Source: Clostridia bacterium
GTDB taxonomy: Bacteria > Bacillota > Clostridia > Oscillospirales > CAG-382
DNA length: 64,000 nt
NCBI GenBank assembly: GCA_017537345.1
Contig: JAFYKY010000012.1
Location: 62,001 to 126,000, forward strand
Direction of reading: 5' to 3'
This document shows, piece by piece, positions 34,867-43,044 of this stretch (its first letter is position 1; each line of letters starts with the position of its first letter). The notes beneath the pieces were generated by a model. It saw nothing but the letters and a program-made list of their open reading frames with translations. It was not told where the DNA came from and searched no databases. Both the position numbers and the translations under genes were made by a program.

Positions 34867-36345
34867 TTATTTATATCTGAAGCAAATTCTATTCATCTCG
34901 GCATAACGCTCCCTGTCCACCGCGTCAAGAAATTCCTGCGTTGCGCGGAACCGCCACTGTCCCTCGGGGACACCGGGTCGGTTCATACGGGCGTCCTCGC
35001 CAAAGCCCAGCATATCCTGCACGGGAAGTATTGCCAAAAAGGAATTGGAGCGCCAGAGGGTTTCGATAATGCTCTTCACTGCAGGTGCGTTCACACCGCC
35101 CTCGCCCCAGTTGCCGCCTTCAAAACGGCAGTATTTAAGGGCGAATTCTCTCTCCTCGGGGGATGCGGAATACAGCCAGCCCAGCAGAGTATCGTTATCG
35201 TGAGTGCCGGTGTACGCCACCGAATTTTCGGGATAATTATGGGGTGTATGGGATGAATTATCGTTTGGTGTAAAGCCGAACTGAATTATGCGCATACCTG
35301 CGTAGCCCGTGTCTTCAAGGAGCTGAATAACGTCCTCGCCGAACTCCCCAAGGTCTTCTGCGATAATGTCCGCTTCGGGCACGGCTTTTTCTATACTCTC
35401 AAAAAGCGCGATACCCGGGCCCTTTTCCCATTTTCCGTTACGGGCAGTCTCTTCCTTGCCGTCTACCGACCAATAGGAAGCAAGTCCGCGGAAATGGTCG
35501 ATCCGCACGGTATCGTACAGCTTCATACTGGCTTTAATGCGCTTGCACCACCAATCGTAGCCGGTGGAAGCGAGGTGATCCCAATCGTATAAAGGGTTTC
35601 CCCAAAGCTGACCGTCCTCGGAAAAATAATCCGGCGGCGCGCCCGCCACGTTGGAAAGGGAAAAATCCTTGTTTATCTTAAATACCTTGTTGTTTGCCCA
35701 CACGTCCGCCGAATCGGAATAAACGTATATGGGAATATCGCCAATAATCTTTATTCCCGCTTGGTTTATCTCTTTTTTTGTTCTTGCCCATTGGTCAAAA
35801 AACATACTCTGGCAAAAAGCATAAAAGTTTACACGGTCTGTGTCGGGGGTTGCTTTTTCAAAATAAGCGTCCTCGCCCCACTCGGGAAAGGGCTTGTCAT
35901 CGTGCTTTTCTTTTAAAGCAAGGAATTTGCAGTATCCCTGCACCTGCTCGTCCAAAATGGGATAAAAGCTTTTTTTGCCCTCCTCCGTAAGCCCTGCATA
36001 CGCCTTTTCCAAAAGATTTTTGGTGGTGCGGGCGGCAAACTCATAGTCCGCCACGTGGGGAGAACCGTAATATATACATTCTTTAATATCCTCGGGGGTA
36101 ACGTACCCGTCCTCGCACAGCATATCGGGGGAAATATACAGCATATTTCCGCCGAACGCGGAAGGAGATGCGTAAGGACAATCCCCCGGCCCTACGGGAT
36201 TAAAGGGCAGCACCTGCCAACGGGAAAATCCCATGCTTTTAAGAAAATGGGCAAAAGCCACCGCCTCTGCGCCGAATTTTCCTATTCCGTATCTGCCCGG
36301 AAGGGAAGAAATATTGAGCAAAACTCCGCTCTCTCTGTTGATCAT
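34867..36345 (-). CDS. malQ: 4-alpha-glucanotransferase (amylomaltase, GH77)
   Basis: It transfers maltodextrin segments between glucans. The 492 residues contain GIKIIGDIPIYV, the nucleophile block VRIDHFRGLASYW, the acid/base AEDLGEFGEDV, and GTHDNDTLLGW. Start at 36345 (MINRESGVLLN) with AGGTG upstream; the longer frame is repeat-derived. No other starch or glycogen gene is adjacent. Confidence 0.95.
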   Translation of the reverse strand: MINRESGVLLNISSLPGRYGIGKFGAEAVAFAHFLKSMGFSRWQVLPFNPVGPGDCPYASPSAFGGNMLYISPDMLCEDGYVTPEDIKECIYYGSPHVADYEFAARTTKNLLEKAYAGLTEEGKKSFYPILDEQVQGYCKFLALKEKHDDKPFPEWGEDAYFEKATPDTDRVNFYAFCQSMFFDQWARTKKEINQAGIKIIGDIPIYVYSDSADVWANNKVFKINKDFSLSNVAGAPPDYFSEDGQLWGNPLYDWDHLASTGYDWWCKRIKASMKLYDTVRIDHFRGLASYWSVDGKEETARNGKWEKGPGIALFESIEKAVPEADIIAEDLGEFGEDVIQLLEDTGYAGMRIIQFGFTPNDNSSHTPHNYPENSVAYTGTHDNDTLLGWLYSASPEEREFALKYCRFEGGNWGEGGVNAPAVKSIIETLWRSNSFLAILPVQDMLGFGEDARMNRPGVPEGQWRFRATQEFLDAVDRERYAEMNRICFRYK

Positions 36346-36360
36346 AATACACCTGATGTT

Positions 36361-36533
36361 AATGAGGAATGATGAACCCGTTTCGGGAGAGAAGAGTGAA
36401 GAGAGAAAAGAGAAGAGAAACGGAAGATTTTTGTTCCGTGAACAAAAATCAACCATCATTCCTCGTTCCTCATTCCTCGTTCCTCATTCCTCGTTCCTCA
36501 TTCCTCGTTCCTCGTTCCTCGTTCCTCATTTAT
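36361..36533. repeat. H element 15 (mixed heptamers, long right array)
   Basis: Left side mixes GAATGAT/GAACCC with AAGAGTG-type units; core GATTTTTG TTCCGTGAA CAAAAATCAACCAT; right side is the longest heptamer array here, alternating TCCTCGT and TCCTCAT units about ten times. It ends at the stop codon of the gene at 36534. Confidence 0.87.
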
Positions 36534-37040
36534 TTACGCGCAAACTTTAAATTTGTTTCCATACACCTTCTTAAACCATTCCATTTCGGGCAGGTTTTCG
36601 GAAAGCGGCACAAGGAAGGTCGCTTTGTTTGAGGTGGAAACAGCGTATCCGCCTTTAATATAGTATATACACTTTATATCGTTTTTACCGTATTTTTCGG
36701 TAATTTCTCCTGCGGAAATGGTAAACGCACCGCCCTTTGCAAAGGATGCGGTATAAACCGTAAGGGTTTTTCCGTAAACCAGCTTATAACGGCTTTTAAT
36801 ATACTTTTTCTGCACGAAAGGCACCATTACGGTAACCAAAACTATTGCGCCGCCCAAAAAGGTTATATTCATATCCTTGTATAAAAGTCCCACAAGGGCG
36901 GTAAGCAAGCCTGCCACCGTAACCGCAACAAGGCTTATTGTGCGGAAAAGGCGGTAATTTTTTGTTTTAAACAAGGAAAAGTAGCAATATTCCGCAAAAA
37001 ACGCGGGGCTTATTCTGTAAGTAACGCTGTTTTCTGTCAT
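36534..37040 (-). CDS. Two-span membrane protein (YcxB-like), unknown role
   Basis: The 168 residues have two hydrophobic segments (about 35-75) and a C-terminal soluble domain with ITEKYGKNDIKCIYY and NKATFLVPLSENLPE, the pattern of YcxB-like or PH-like bacterial domains. It overlaps the response regulator gene by 4 bases, so they are cotranscribed. Function unassigned. Confidence 0.78.
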   Translation of the reverse strand: MTENSVTYRISPAFFAEYCYFSLFKTKNYRLFRTISLVAVTVAGLLTALVGLLYKDMNITFLGGAIVLVTVMVPFVQKKYIKSRYKLVYGKTLTVYTASFAKGGAFTISAGEITEKYGKNDIKCIYYIKGGYAVSTSNKATFLVPLSENLPEMEWFKKVYGNKFKVCA

Positions 37041-37726
37041 TCTTCTGTTAACACCTCGAACTTATATCCTACGCCCCAAACGGTTTTAAGCACCCATTTT
37101 TCGGATGCGCCCTCAAGCTTTTCACGCAGACGCTTGATATGCACGTCCACGGTGCGGCTGTCACCAAGGTAATCAAAGCCCCACACCTTGTCAAGAAGCT
37201 GATCTCTGGTAAACACACGGTTGTAGTTTGCCGCAAGGAAGTAAAGCAGCTCCAATTCCTTGGGAGGTAGATCAACGCTCTTTCCTTTTATCTTAAGCTC
37301 GTATTTCTGGCGGGATATTTCGATATTATCAAAGCGCAGGTTTTCTCCATCGGAAGAATCACGGTTTACGTATCTGCGCAATACCGCCTTGATACGGGCA
37401 AAAACCTCCTTCATATCAAGGGGCTTAACAATAAAATCGTCTGCGCCCAGTTCAAGACCAAGCACTTTGTCTATGGTTTCGCCCTTTGCGGTTATCATAA
37501 TAATGGGGCGGGAGGATTGCTCGCGTATCTCGCGGCATACCTGCCAGCCGTCCTTAACGGGCATCATAATATCAAGCAGTACCATATCCGGCTCGTAAGC
37601 GCGGAAAAGGTTCATACCTGTCTGACCGTCGTTTGCGGTGCGTACCTCGTAGCCTTCACGCTCCAGATACATTCTCAATAACTCGCAAATGTTATTATCA
37701 TCGTCTATAACCAATACTTTTGTCAT
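37037..37726 (-). CDS. OmpR/PhoB-family response regulator, no adjacent kinase
   Basis: The 229 residues comprise a receiver domain with acidic pocket DDD (9-11 region), phospho-acceptor aspartate in VLLDIMMP, Thr and Lys switch residues (MITAKG, IVKPLD), and a winged-helix DNA-binding domain ending VWGVGYKFE. Usually such genes precede a histidine kinase, but here a small membrane protein follows. It has a consensus promoter. Confidence 0.93.
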   Translation of the reverse strand: MTKVLVIDDDNNICELLRMYLEREGYEVRTANDGQTGMNLFRAYEPDMVLLDIMMPVKDGWQVCREIREQSSRPIIMITAKGETIDKVLGLELGADDFIVKPLDMKEVFARIKAVLRRYVNRDSSDGENLRFDNIEISRQKYELKIKGKSVDLPPKELELLYFLAANYNRVFTRDQLLDKVWGFDYLGDSRTVDVHIKRLREKLEGASEKWVLKTVWGVGYKFEVLTEE

Positions 37727-37783
37727 AAGTTGTTTACCTCCGTTTTTAATATATTTTTAAACGGCAGTTTACCGTCTGTCTGC

Positions 37784-37812
37784 ATTTTAGCATATATTCA
37801 CGGTTTTGTCAA
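37784..37812 (-). promoter_or_regulatory. Response regulator promoter
   Basis: TTGACA (37812-37807), 17 bases, TAAAAT (37789-37784) on the minus strand. Confidence 0.87.
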
Positions 37813-37879
37813 GGCGTGTTATAAATTTCGTTTAAATTTTGCAAACAAAAAATATGTATCAAAATTTACAACAAGGGGC

Positions 37880-38212
37880 GTGGGGACGCGTTCATTCGGC
37901 GCAGACCCAAAAACGCAAAACGTCACAAACGGCTATTCGAAAACCGTAGGGACAGACGTCCTCGTCTGTCCGCTTCTAACGGTTCAGAGGTAGAAATTCT
38001 TGCAGAATTTCTTTAAATTTAATTTGTTTGCGTTTTTGTAGCCGTTTTCGCTCGGGAGGCAGTAGGTTACTACAGCTCCCCGCTCGCGAAAAAGGCTTCT
38101 GCATCCAAATGACCTGCGTCCTTCAAACTTTGAGAACTACAGACGGCAGATATCAAAAATTTAAATTAATTGCTTTTTCGAGGCTGCGCAAAAAGCTTCC
38201 TCGTTCATAGTT
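37880..38212 (+). repeat. LSE copy 8
   Basis: The head variant GACGCGTTCATTCGGCGC, shared with copy 9, is followed by an E module (37929-37972, GGACAGACG/CGTCTGTCC), a hairpin AGAAATTCT/AGAATTTCT (about 37991-38012), the central hairpin (38041-38096, arms GCCGTTTTCGC/GCGAAAAAGGC, core GGCAGTAGGTTACTACAGC), TTCTGC, then ACTTTGAGAACTACAGACGG and a partial tail with CTTCCTCGTTCATAGTT heptamers. No gene lies in 37813-38254. Confidence 0.85.
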
Positions 38213-38213
38213 A

Positions 38214-38245
38214 AAAAAGCCGTGGATGCTCTCCACGGCTTTTTG
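38214..38245 (-). terminator. Terminator of the 38255 gene
   Basis: On the minus strand AAAAGCCGTGGA/TCCACGGCTTTTTT around GAGCA, with T-runs on both sides. Confidence 0.9.
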
Positions 38246-38254
38246 ATCAACATA

Positions 38255-38980
38255 TTATTTTGCGATCTTTTTGAGATACAGTCCCAAAAGAATGGAAGAA
38301 ACAAAGTGCATTACTGCAGAACCGAAGAAGATCCAAGGCATTAAGAGTGTGTAGAAGAAATCCACAATGATATCGGAAGTATCGCCAATACCGTAATCAA
38401 GCCACATTTCCAGCGCCCAGCCAAGCTGTTCGAAGTTAACGATAACAGTTCTGAACGCATTTATCATACTGCAGAGCGCAGCGATAACAAACAGTACAGT
38501 TGCGAGTATCCAAAGGTTTGTAAGCTTTTCTTTACCCATACGGGCGAAAATTGCGGTAAGACCGAGCACCAAAAAGCCAAGCACAAAGCAAACGTATGCC
38601 CCGGAAAACAAACCGTATTCAAAAGTGAATAGGGATGCAAATTCATCCCCCAGACTGAAAAAGAAACCCTTAAGACAAGAAACCGAGGGAATGGCATAAG
38701 CCAAAGCAAGAGCAAACAGAGAAACTATAAGGAAGATATTGCTCTTTTTAAAGAAGGTAGCTACCGCCACGGAAAGTATGCAAAGTATAATAAAAGCAGA
38801 TGTTGCCAACTCGGAGAATCTGATAAGTACCGCCGCAGGCTCGTTGGGAGCAATAAGCCATCTCACAACAGGGAAAAGTGCTTGCCAAAGGACGAAAAAT
38901 GCACCGAGTAAGAGGGTAATAGAAGCAATAGCGAAAGGTTTTTTCTTTTCGCTTGCGGGGGTATTTACTGCGGTATCCAT
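38255..38980 (-). CDS. Polytopic membrane protein, unknown function
   Basis: The 241-residue protein has about six hydrophobic spans (roughly 17-40, 55-75, 82-105, 122-145, 158-178, 212-235) and short charged loops. No motif ties it to a family I can name. It is monocistronic with its own promoter and terminator. Confidence 0.75.
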   Translation of the reverse strand: MDTAVNTPASEKKKPFAIASITLLLGAFFVLWQALFPVVRWLIAPNEPAAVLIRFSELATSAFIILCILSVAVATFFKKSNIFLIVSLFALALAYAIPSVSCLKGFFFSLGDEFASLFTFEYGLFSGAYVCFVLGFLVLGLTAIFARMGKEKLTNLWILATVLFVIAALCSMINAFRTVIVNFEQLGWALEMWLDYGIGDTSDIIVDFFYTLLMPWIFFGSAVMHFVSSILLGLYLKKIAK

Positions 38981-39012
38981 AAAGAAACCTCCAAAAAATT
39001 TTTGTTGAATAA

Positions 39013-39041
39013 AGTATATAATAAATAATAGAAAAAGTCAA
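39013..39041 (-). promoter_or_regulatory. Promoter of the 38255 membrane protein gene
   Basis: TTGACT (39041-39036), 17 AT-rich bases, TATACT (39018-39013) on the minus strand. Confidence 0.82.
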
Positions 39042-39047
39042 TATTTT

Positions 39048-39196
39048 TAACTATGAACGAGAAGCACCCCAAAAATGCAAGCATTTTAGGGGACCCCGCA
39101 ACGATGAACTATGAACTAATGGTTGATTTTTGCCCATCCGGGCAAAAATCTTCCGAAATTCCTCATTCATCATTCCTCGTTCCTCATTCCTCATTA
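39048..39196. repeat. H element 16 with nested C palindrome
   Basis: Units GAACTAT/GAACGAG, then a C palindrome at 39064-39098, then AACGATGAACTATG, core ATGGTTGATTTTTG CCCATCCGGG CAAAAATCTTCCGAA, then TCCTCAT/TCCTCGT units. The C context (GAACGAGAAG before, CAACGATGAAC after) equals that at 46985 and, inverted, at 2062. Confidence 0.88.
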
Positions 39197-39226
39197 AAAA
39201 AATCCGTGGTCACCCACGGATTTTTA
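39197..39226 (-). terminator. leuS terminator
   Basis: AAAATCCGTGGGTG/CACCACGGATTTTT-type stem on the minus strand with a T-run, just after the leuS stop codon. Confidence 0.87.
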
Positions 39227-39229
39227 TCA

Positions 39230-41626
39230 TCATTTCGCTACTATATTAAATATTCTGCCCTTAACATAAATTTTCTTCACGATCGTCTTGCCTTCCAGTG
39301 CCTGATCCAGCACGCCGGATTTTTCTATGATCTCCCAAGCGGTGTTTTCGTCTGCATCTGCGGGAACGACCACGGTGCCTTTGAGCTTGCCCAAAAACTG
39401 CACTGCGATCTCCACGGTGTTATCCACAGTCTTGCTTTCGTCGTACTTGGGCCAAGGAGTGAGAGAAACGTATGTGCTCTCGCCCAGATCATGCCACATT
39501 TCCTCTGCAAGATGGGGAGCAAAGGGAGCAAGCAGAGTAACGAAAACCTTGAGTTCATCACGGTTTATTGCACCCGCATCGTACACGCCGTTAATATAGC
39601 TCATCATTGCCGCAATAGCGGTGTTGAACTTCATATTATCGATATCGCTTGTAACCTTCTTTATGAGCTTGTGTAAAGCAGACTCGCTTTCTGCGGTGCT
39701 TGCACAGCCGGGCATTTCTGCCATACCTGCCACACGGTCAAGGAAACGCTTGCATCCGCGAACGGAAGAATCCGACCAAGGAGAAGCCTTTTCATAATCG
39801 CCCATAAACATTATATACACACGCAGAACGTCCGCGCCGAATTTATCCACAATCTCGTTGGGGTCAACCACGTTGCCGCGGGATTTGGACATCTTCTCTC
39901 CGTCGGGGCCGAGAATAAGGCCCTGCGCCGTACGCTTTGCGTAAGGTTCGGGAGTGTTCACTTCGCCGATATCGTAAAGGAAACGGTGCCAGAAACGGGA
40001 GTAGATCATATGTCTGGTAACGTGCTCCATACCGCCGTTGTACCAGTCTACGGGCATCCAGTAATCCAGCGCTTCCTTGGAGCAAAATTCCTTTTCGTTG
40101 TGGGGGTCAAGGTAGCGCAGGAAGTACCAGCTCGAACCTGCCCACTGAGGCATAGTGTCGGTCTCTCTCTTTGCGGGGGCACCGCACTTGGGACAAACGC
40201 AGTTAACAAAGCTTTCTACCTTTGCAAGAGGGCTTTCGCCGCCCTCGCCGGGCACAAACTGCTCCATATTGGGCAGACGGAGGGGCAATTCATCATAAGG
40301 CACAGCCACGTCGCCGCAATGCTCGCAATGAACAATGGGAATAGGCTCGCCCCAATATCTCTGTCTGTTAAACGCCCAGTCCTTCATCTTGAACTGGGTA
40401 CCGCCCTCGCCAAGACCTTTTTCTTCCAAAACCTTAATGGCTGCGGAAACCGCTTCCTTTTTATTGGTTATGCCGTTAAGGAATTCGGAATTTATCATTT
40501 CGCCGTCGCCGGTGTAGGCGGATTCACCGTCACCGCCCTTGATAACGGGAATAATATCCACGCCGAATTTCTTTGCAAACTCAAAGTCACGTTCATCGTG
40601 GGCGGGAACAGCCATAATTGCGCCGGTGCCGTAGCCCATCATAACGTAATCGGAAATAAATATGGGAACTTCCTTGCCGGAAAGGGGATTTATTGCCGTA
40701 AGACCATTAAGCTTTACGCCGGTCTTATCCTTGTTAAGCTGGGTGCGCTCAAATTCCGTCTTCTTTGCGCATTCCTCGCGGTATGCGATTACGTCGGACA
40801 TATTGCCAATCTTTTCGGCATATTTATCGATCAGCGGATGCTCGGGCGCCATAACCATAAAGGTAACGCCGAACATTGTGTCGGGTCTGGTGGTGTAGAT
40901 ACGGAGCTTTTCGTCCACTTCCTTAAGTGCAAAGGATGCGAATGCGCCCTCGCTCTTGCCTATCCAGTTTTCCTGCTGGAGTACTATGTTGGGCAGGTAA
41001 TCCACGTCCTTTAAGCCCTGCAGCAGCTTGTCCGCATACTTGGTAATGCGTAAGTACCAAACGTCCTTGGATTTCTGCACAACGTCGCTGTGGCAGATAT
41101 CGCACTTACCGCCCTGACTGTCCTCGTTGGAAAGTACGCAGCGGCAGGAAGGACAGTAGTTAACGGAAGCCTTGTCACGGAATACGTAGCCGTGCTCAAA
41201 CAGCTTAAGGAATATCCACTGTGTCCACTTGTAGTAGTCTTCTTCCGTGGTGTCAATAACCCTTGTCCAGTCAAATCCAAAGCCAACACGCTTCATCTGG
41301 GAAGTAAACTTTGCAATGTTGTTATCGGTAACCGTTCTGGGGTGGGTATTTGTCTTTATAGCGTAGTTTTCGGTGGGAAGACCAAAAGCATCAAAGCCTA
41401 TGGGGAACAGAACGTTGTATCCCTCCATACGCTTTTTGCGGGTAATAACCTCAAGTCCGCCGTAAGCCTTTATGTGGCCAACGTGCATACCCGCACCGGA
41501 AGGGTAGGGAAACTCTACCAGACCGTAAAATTTCTTTTTGCTCTTGTCAATATCGCAGACAAAGACTTTGTCTTCTTCCCATTTGTTTTGCCAGTGTTTT
41601 TCATAAATCTTATAATCGTACTTCAT
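39230..41626 (-). CDS. leuS: Leucyl-tRNA synthetase
   Basis: The class I synthetase has 798 residues: HIGH-type motif HVGH at 48-51, zinc ribbons CPSCRCVLSNEDSQGGKCDIC and CEHCGDV/CPKCGAP, the CP1 editing domain (TTRPDTMFGVTFMVMAPEHP in part), and KMSKSRGNV. AAGTGAG is the ribosome site. I see no T-box leader upstream; an H element with a C palindrome occupies that gap. Confidence 0.97.
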   Translation of the reverse strand: MKYDYKIYEKHWQNKWEEDKVFVCDIDKSKKKFYGLVEFPYPSGAGMHVGHIKAYGGLEVITRKKRMEGYNVLFPIGFDAFGLPTENYAIKTNTHPRTVTDNNIAKFTSQMKRVGFGFDWTRVIDTTEEDYYKWTQWIFLKLFEHGYVFRDKASVNYCPSCRCVLSNEDSQGGKCDICHSDVVQKSKDVWYLRITKYADKLLQGLKDVDYLPNIVLQQENWIGKSEGAFASFALKEVDEKLRIYTTRPDTMFGVTFMVMAPEHPLIDKYAEKIGNMSDVIAYREECAKKTEFERTQLNKDKTGVKLNGLTAINPLSGKEVPIFISDYVMMGYGTGAIMAVPAHDERDFEFAKKFGVDIIPVIKGGDGESAYTGDGEMINSEFLNGITNKKEAVSAAIKVLEEKGLGEGGTQFKMKDWAFNRQRYWGEPIPIVHCEHCGDVAVPYDELPLRLPNMEQFVPGEGGESPLAKVESFVNCVCPKCGAPAKRETDTMPQWAGSSWYFLRYLDPHNEKEFCSKEALDYWMPVDWYNGGMEHVTRHMIYSRFWHRFLYDIGEVNTPEPYAKRTAQGLILGPDGEKMSKSRGNVVDPNEIVDKFGADVLRVYIMFMGDYEKASPWSDSSVRGCKRFLDRVAGMAEMPGCASTAESESALHKLIKKVTSDIDNMKFNTAIAAMMSYINGVYDAGAINRDELKVFVTLLAPFAPHLAEEMWHDLGESTYVSLTPWPKYDESKTVDNTVEIAVQFLGKLKGTVVVPADADENTAWEIIEKSGVLDQALEGKTIVKKIYVKGRIFNIVAK

Positions 41627-41651
41627 AATAAAATCTCACTTGATATATAAT

Positions 41652-41789
41652 TGTAACGAGGAACTATGAACTAGGAACTTCGGAAGATTTTTGTTCGCAG
41701 AACAAAAATCAACCATTCCGGGGTTCCCCGCAAAACCGCAGGTTTTGTGGGGTGGTTAGTTCATCGTTTATCGTTTATCGTTCATAGTT
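41652..41789. repeat. H element 17 with nested C palindrome
   Basis: Units AACGAGG, AACTATG, AACTAGG; core CTTCGGAAGATTTTTG TTCGCAGAA CAAAAATCAACCAT; a C palindrome at 41719-41755 (GGGGTTCCCC...GGGGTGG); then units reading GTTCATC/GTTTATC. It lies between leuS and rsfS. Confidence 0.87.
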
Positions 41790-42125
41790 TTAAACTGTCC
41801 ACAGTTTGTCCAGCTTATAAAACTCTCTGCCTTCCTTTGTAAACACGTGCACTATAACAGAGCCGTAGTCTACAAGTATCCACATATTGTTGCCTCTGCC
41901 TTCGGTGCGGATGGGGTCGATACCCAGTTCTTCCTTAACCTTAAACTCCACCTCGTCTGCAAGGGTGTTTATATGTGTGTTGGAGGTACCGGTTGCCAGC
42001 ACGAACCAATCTGCCAGCACGGTCTGCTTCGCTACGTGTATAGCGGATATATTCTGTCCGTTTTTGCTGTCAAGAGCAGCTTGAGCAACGGATGCTATTT
42101 TGTCTTGTAATGCTATTTCTGCCAT
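41790..42125 (-). CDS. rsfS: Ribosomal silencing factor RsfS
   Basis: It binds L14 and blocks subunit joining. The 111 residues contain LADWFVLATGTSNTH, DPIRTEGRGNNMWILVDYG and VIVHVFTKEGREFYKLDKLW in turn. AAGGAGA precedes the ATG. It follows yqeK in the yhbY-yqeK-rsfS cluster. Confidence 0.96.
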   Translation of the reverse strand: MAEIALQDKIASVAQAALDSKNGQNISAIHVAKQTVLADWFVLATGTSNTHINTLADEVEFKVKEELGIDPIRTEGRGNNMWILVDYGSVIVHVFTKEGREFYKLDKLWTV

Positions 42126-42140
42126 AAATTTCTCCTTTTG

Positions 42141-42227
42141 CGGACGGTCGAGGACGCCCGTCCCTACGATTATCGAAATCCCACGGCTGTTTACAAACCG
42201 TAGGGGCAGGCGTCCTCGACTGCCCGC
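42141..42227. repeat. Paired E hairpins between rsfS and yqeK, entering the yqeK 3' end
   Basis: Two inverted E modules: 42141-42178 (GGACGGTCGAGGACGCCCGTCC) and 42182-42227 (ACGGCTG...CGTAGGGGCAGGCG/CGACTGCCCGCC). The second supplies the last ~12 codons and stop codon of yqeK. Confidence 0.82.
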
Positions 42228-42745
42228 CTTTCATACCATTCCGCCGCATCAATCGTCAGCGGATGAATATATACTTTCTTTTCGTTTAAATGATCTACCG
42301 TATATTTTAATACTGTATAAATTAATTTATCTAAATTTTTACTCGTTTTTTCGCCTTGCAAATAAGCGTTTCTTGCGTTTTTGCAAGACTCGTATTCGCG
42401 GTTTCCTTCGATATAATCGGCAATAAATATAATTTTCTCTATTTCCGTCATATTCGGTCTGCCGGTGGTGTGGTAGCGCACCGCATTAACCACGCTTTCG
42501 TTTTTGCCTTCTCTTTTTAATCTTTCCGCCCCCGTAAAAGCATGCATCACCGCAGGGGAACGCAAAAGATCGTCTGTCGGTTCAATACAGTATTCTTTTA
42601 AAAGGGATATCTGCTCTTCGTTTTTTGTGCAATCGTGGTAAAAAGCGGCGGTATATACGTCCTCTTTGCTTACGTGGGGGAAAACCTCACTCCGTATCAT
42701 CTCCGCAGCACTCACCACGCCGGAAATATGCTTTTCTCTGCTCAT
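42191..42745 (-). CDS. yqeK: YqeK-family HD-domain hydrolase (diadenosine tetraphosphatase)
   Basis: The 184-residue HD protein has H, HD and D ligands in AAFYHDCTKNEE, HAFTGAERLKREG and IFIADYIEGNREY. Family members split Ap4A symmetrically. The C-terminal RRAVEDACPYGL is encoded by an E palindrome rather than family sequence. nadD, which usually sits between yhbY and yqeK, is missing. Confidence 0.9.
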   Translation of the reverse strand: MSREKHISGVVSAAEMIRSEVFPHVSKEDVYTAAFYHDCTKNEEQISLLKEYCIEPTDDLLRSPAVMHAFTGAERLKREGKNESVVNAVRYHTTGRPNMTEIEKIIFIADYIEGNREYESCKNARNAYLQGEKTSKNLDKLIYTVLKYTVDHLNEKKVYIHPLTIDAAEWYERRAVEDACPYGL

Positions 42746-43044
42746 TTCACGGGAAGCACTATTTTGCGGTTATCTTTATTTTTCGCCTGCTTGTAAAGGA
42801 CAACCTTTCTGCCGATCACCTGCACAGGCTCTGCGCCCAATTCCTCCACCAGAATATCGCACAATTCTCTGGGGGTATAGGGGCTGGTTTCAAGCACGGT
42901 TATTTTAATAAGCTCTCTCGCTTCAAGTCCGTCGGCAAAGGCTTTAAGCTGGTTTTCGTTAACCTCGCCCTTTCCCGCAATATACAATGCCTGCACACCG
43001 TTTGCAAGGGAGCGAAGGTACGCACGCTGTTTAGTGGTTATCAT
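42742..43044 (-). CDS. yhbY: YhbY/CRM-domain RNA-binding protein
   Basis: The 100 residues, a CRM fold, contain LANGVQALYIAGKGEV and LLILVEELGAEPVQVIGRKVVLYK-like motifs. It associates with pre-50S particles. It overlaps both neighbours by 4 bases. Confidence 0.93.
   Translation of the reverse strand: MITTKQRAYLRSLANGVQALYIAGKGEVNENQLKAFADGLEARELIKITVLETSPYTPRELCDILVEELGAEPVQVIGRKVVLYKQAKNKDNRKIVLPVK

Noticed and set aside
36361..36533. Heptamer arrays considered as a CRISPR array
   Set aside because: The unit is 7 bases with no spacers and no cas genes; it is a simple tandem array flanking a hairpin.
41627..41790. T-box leader upstream of leuS
   Set aside because: No T-box antiterminator motif (TGGNACCRCG) or specifier-loop structure is present; an H element and a C palindrome occupy the space.
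42191..42230. Frameshift at the yqeK end
   Set aside because: The frame is continuous; the unusual tail is explained by translation of an E palindrome.
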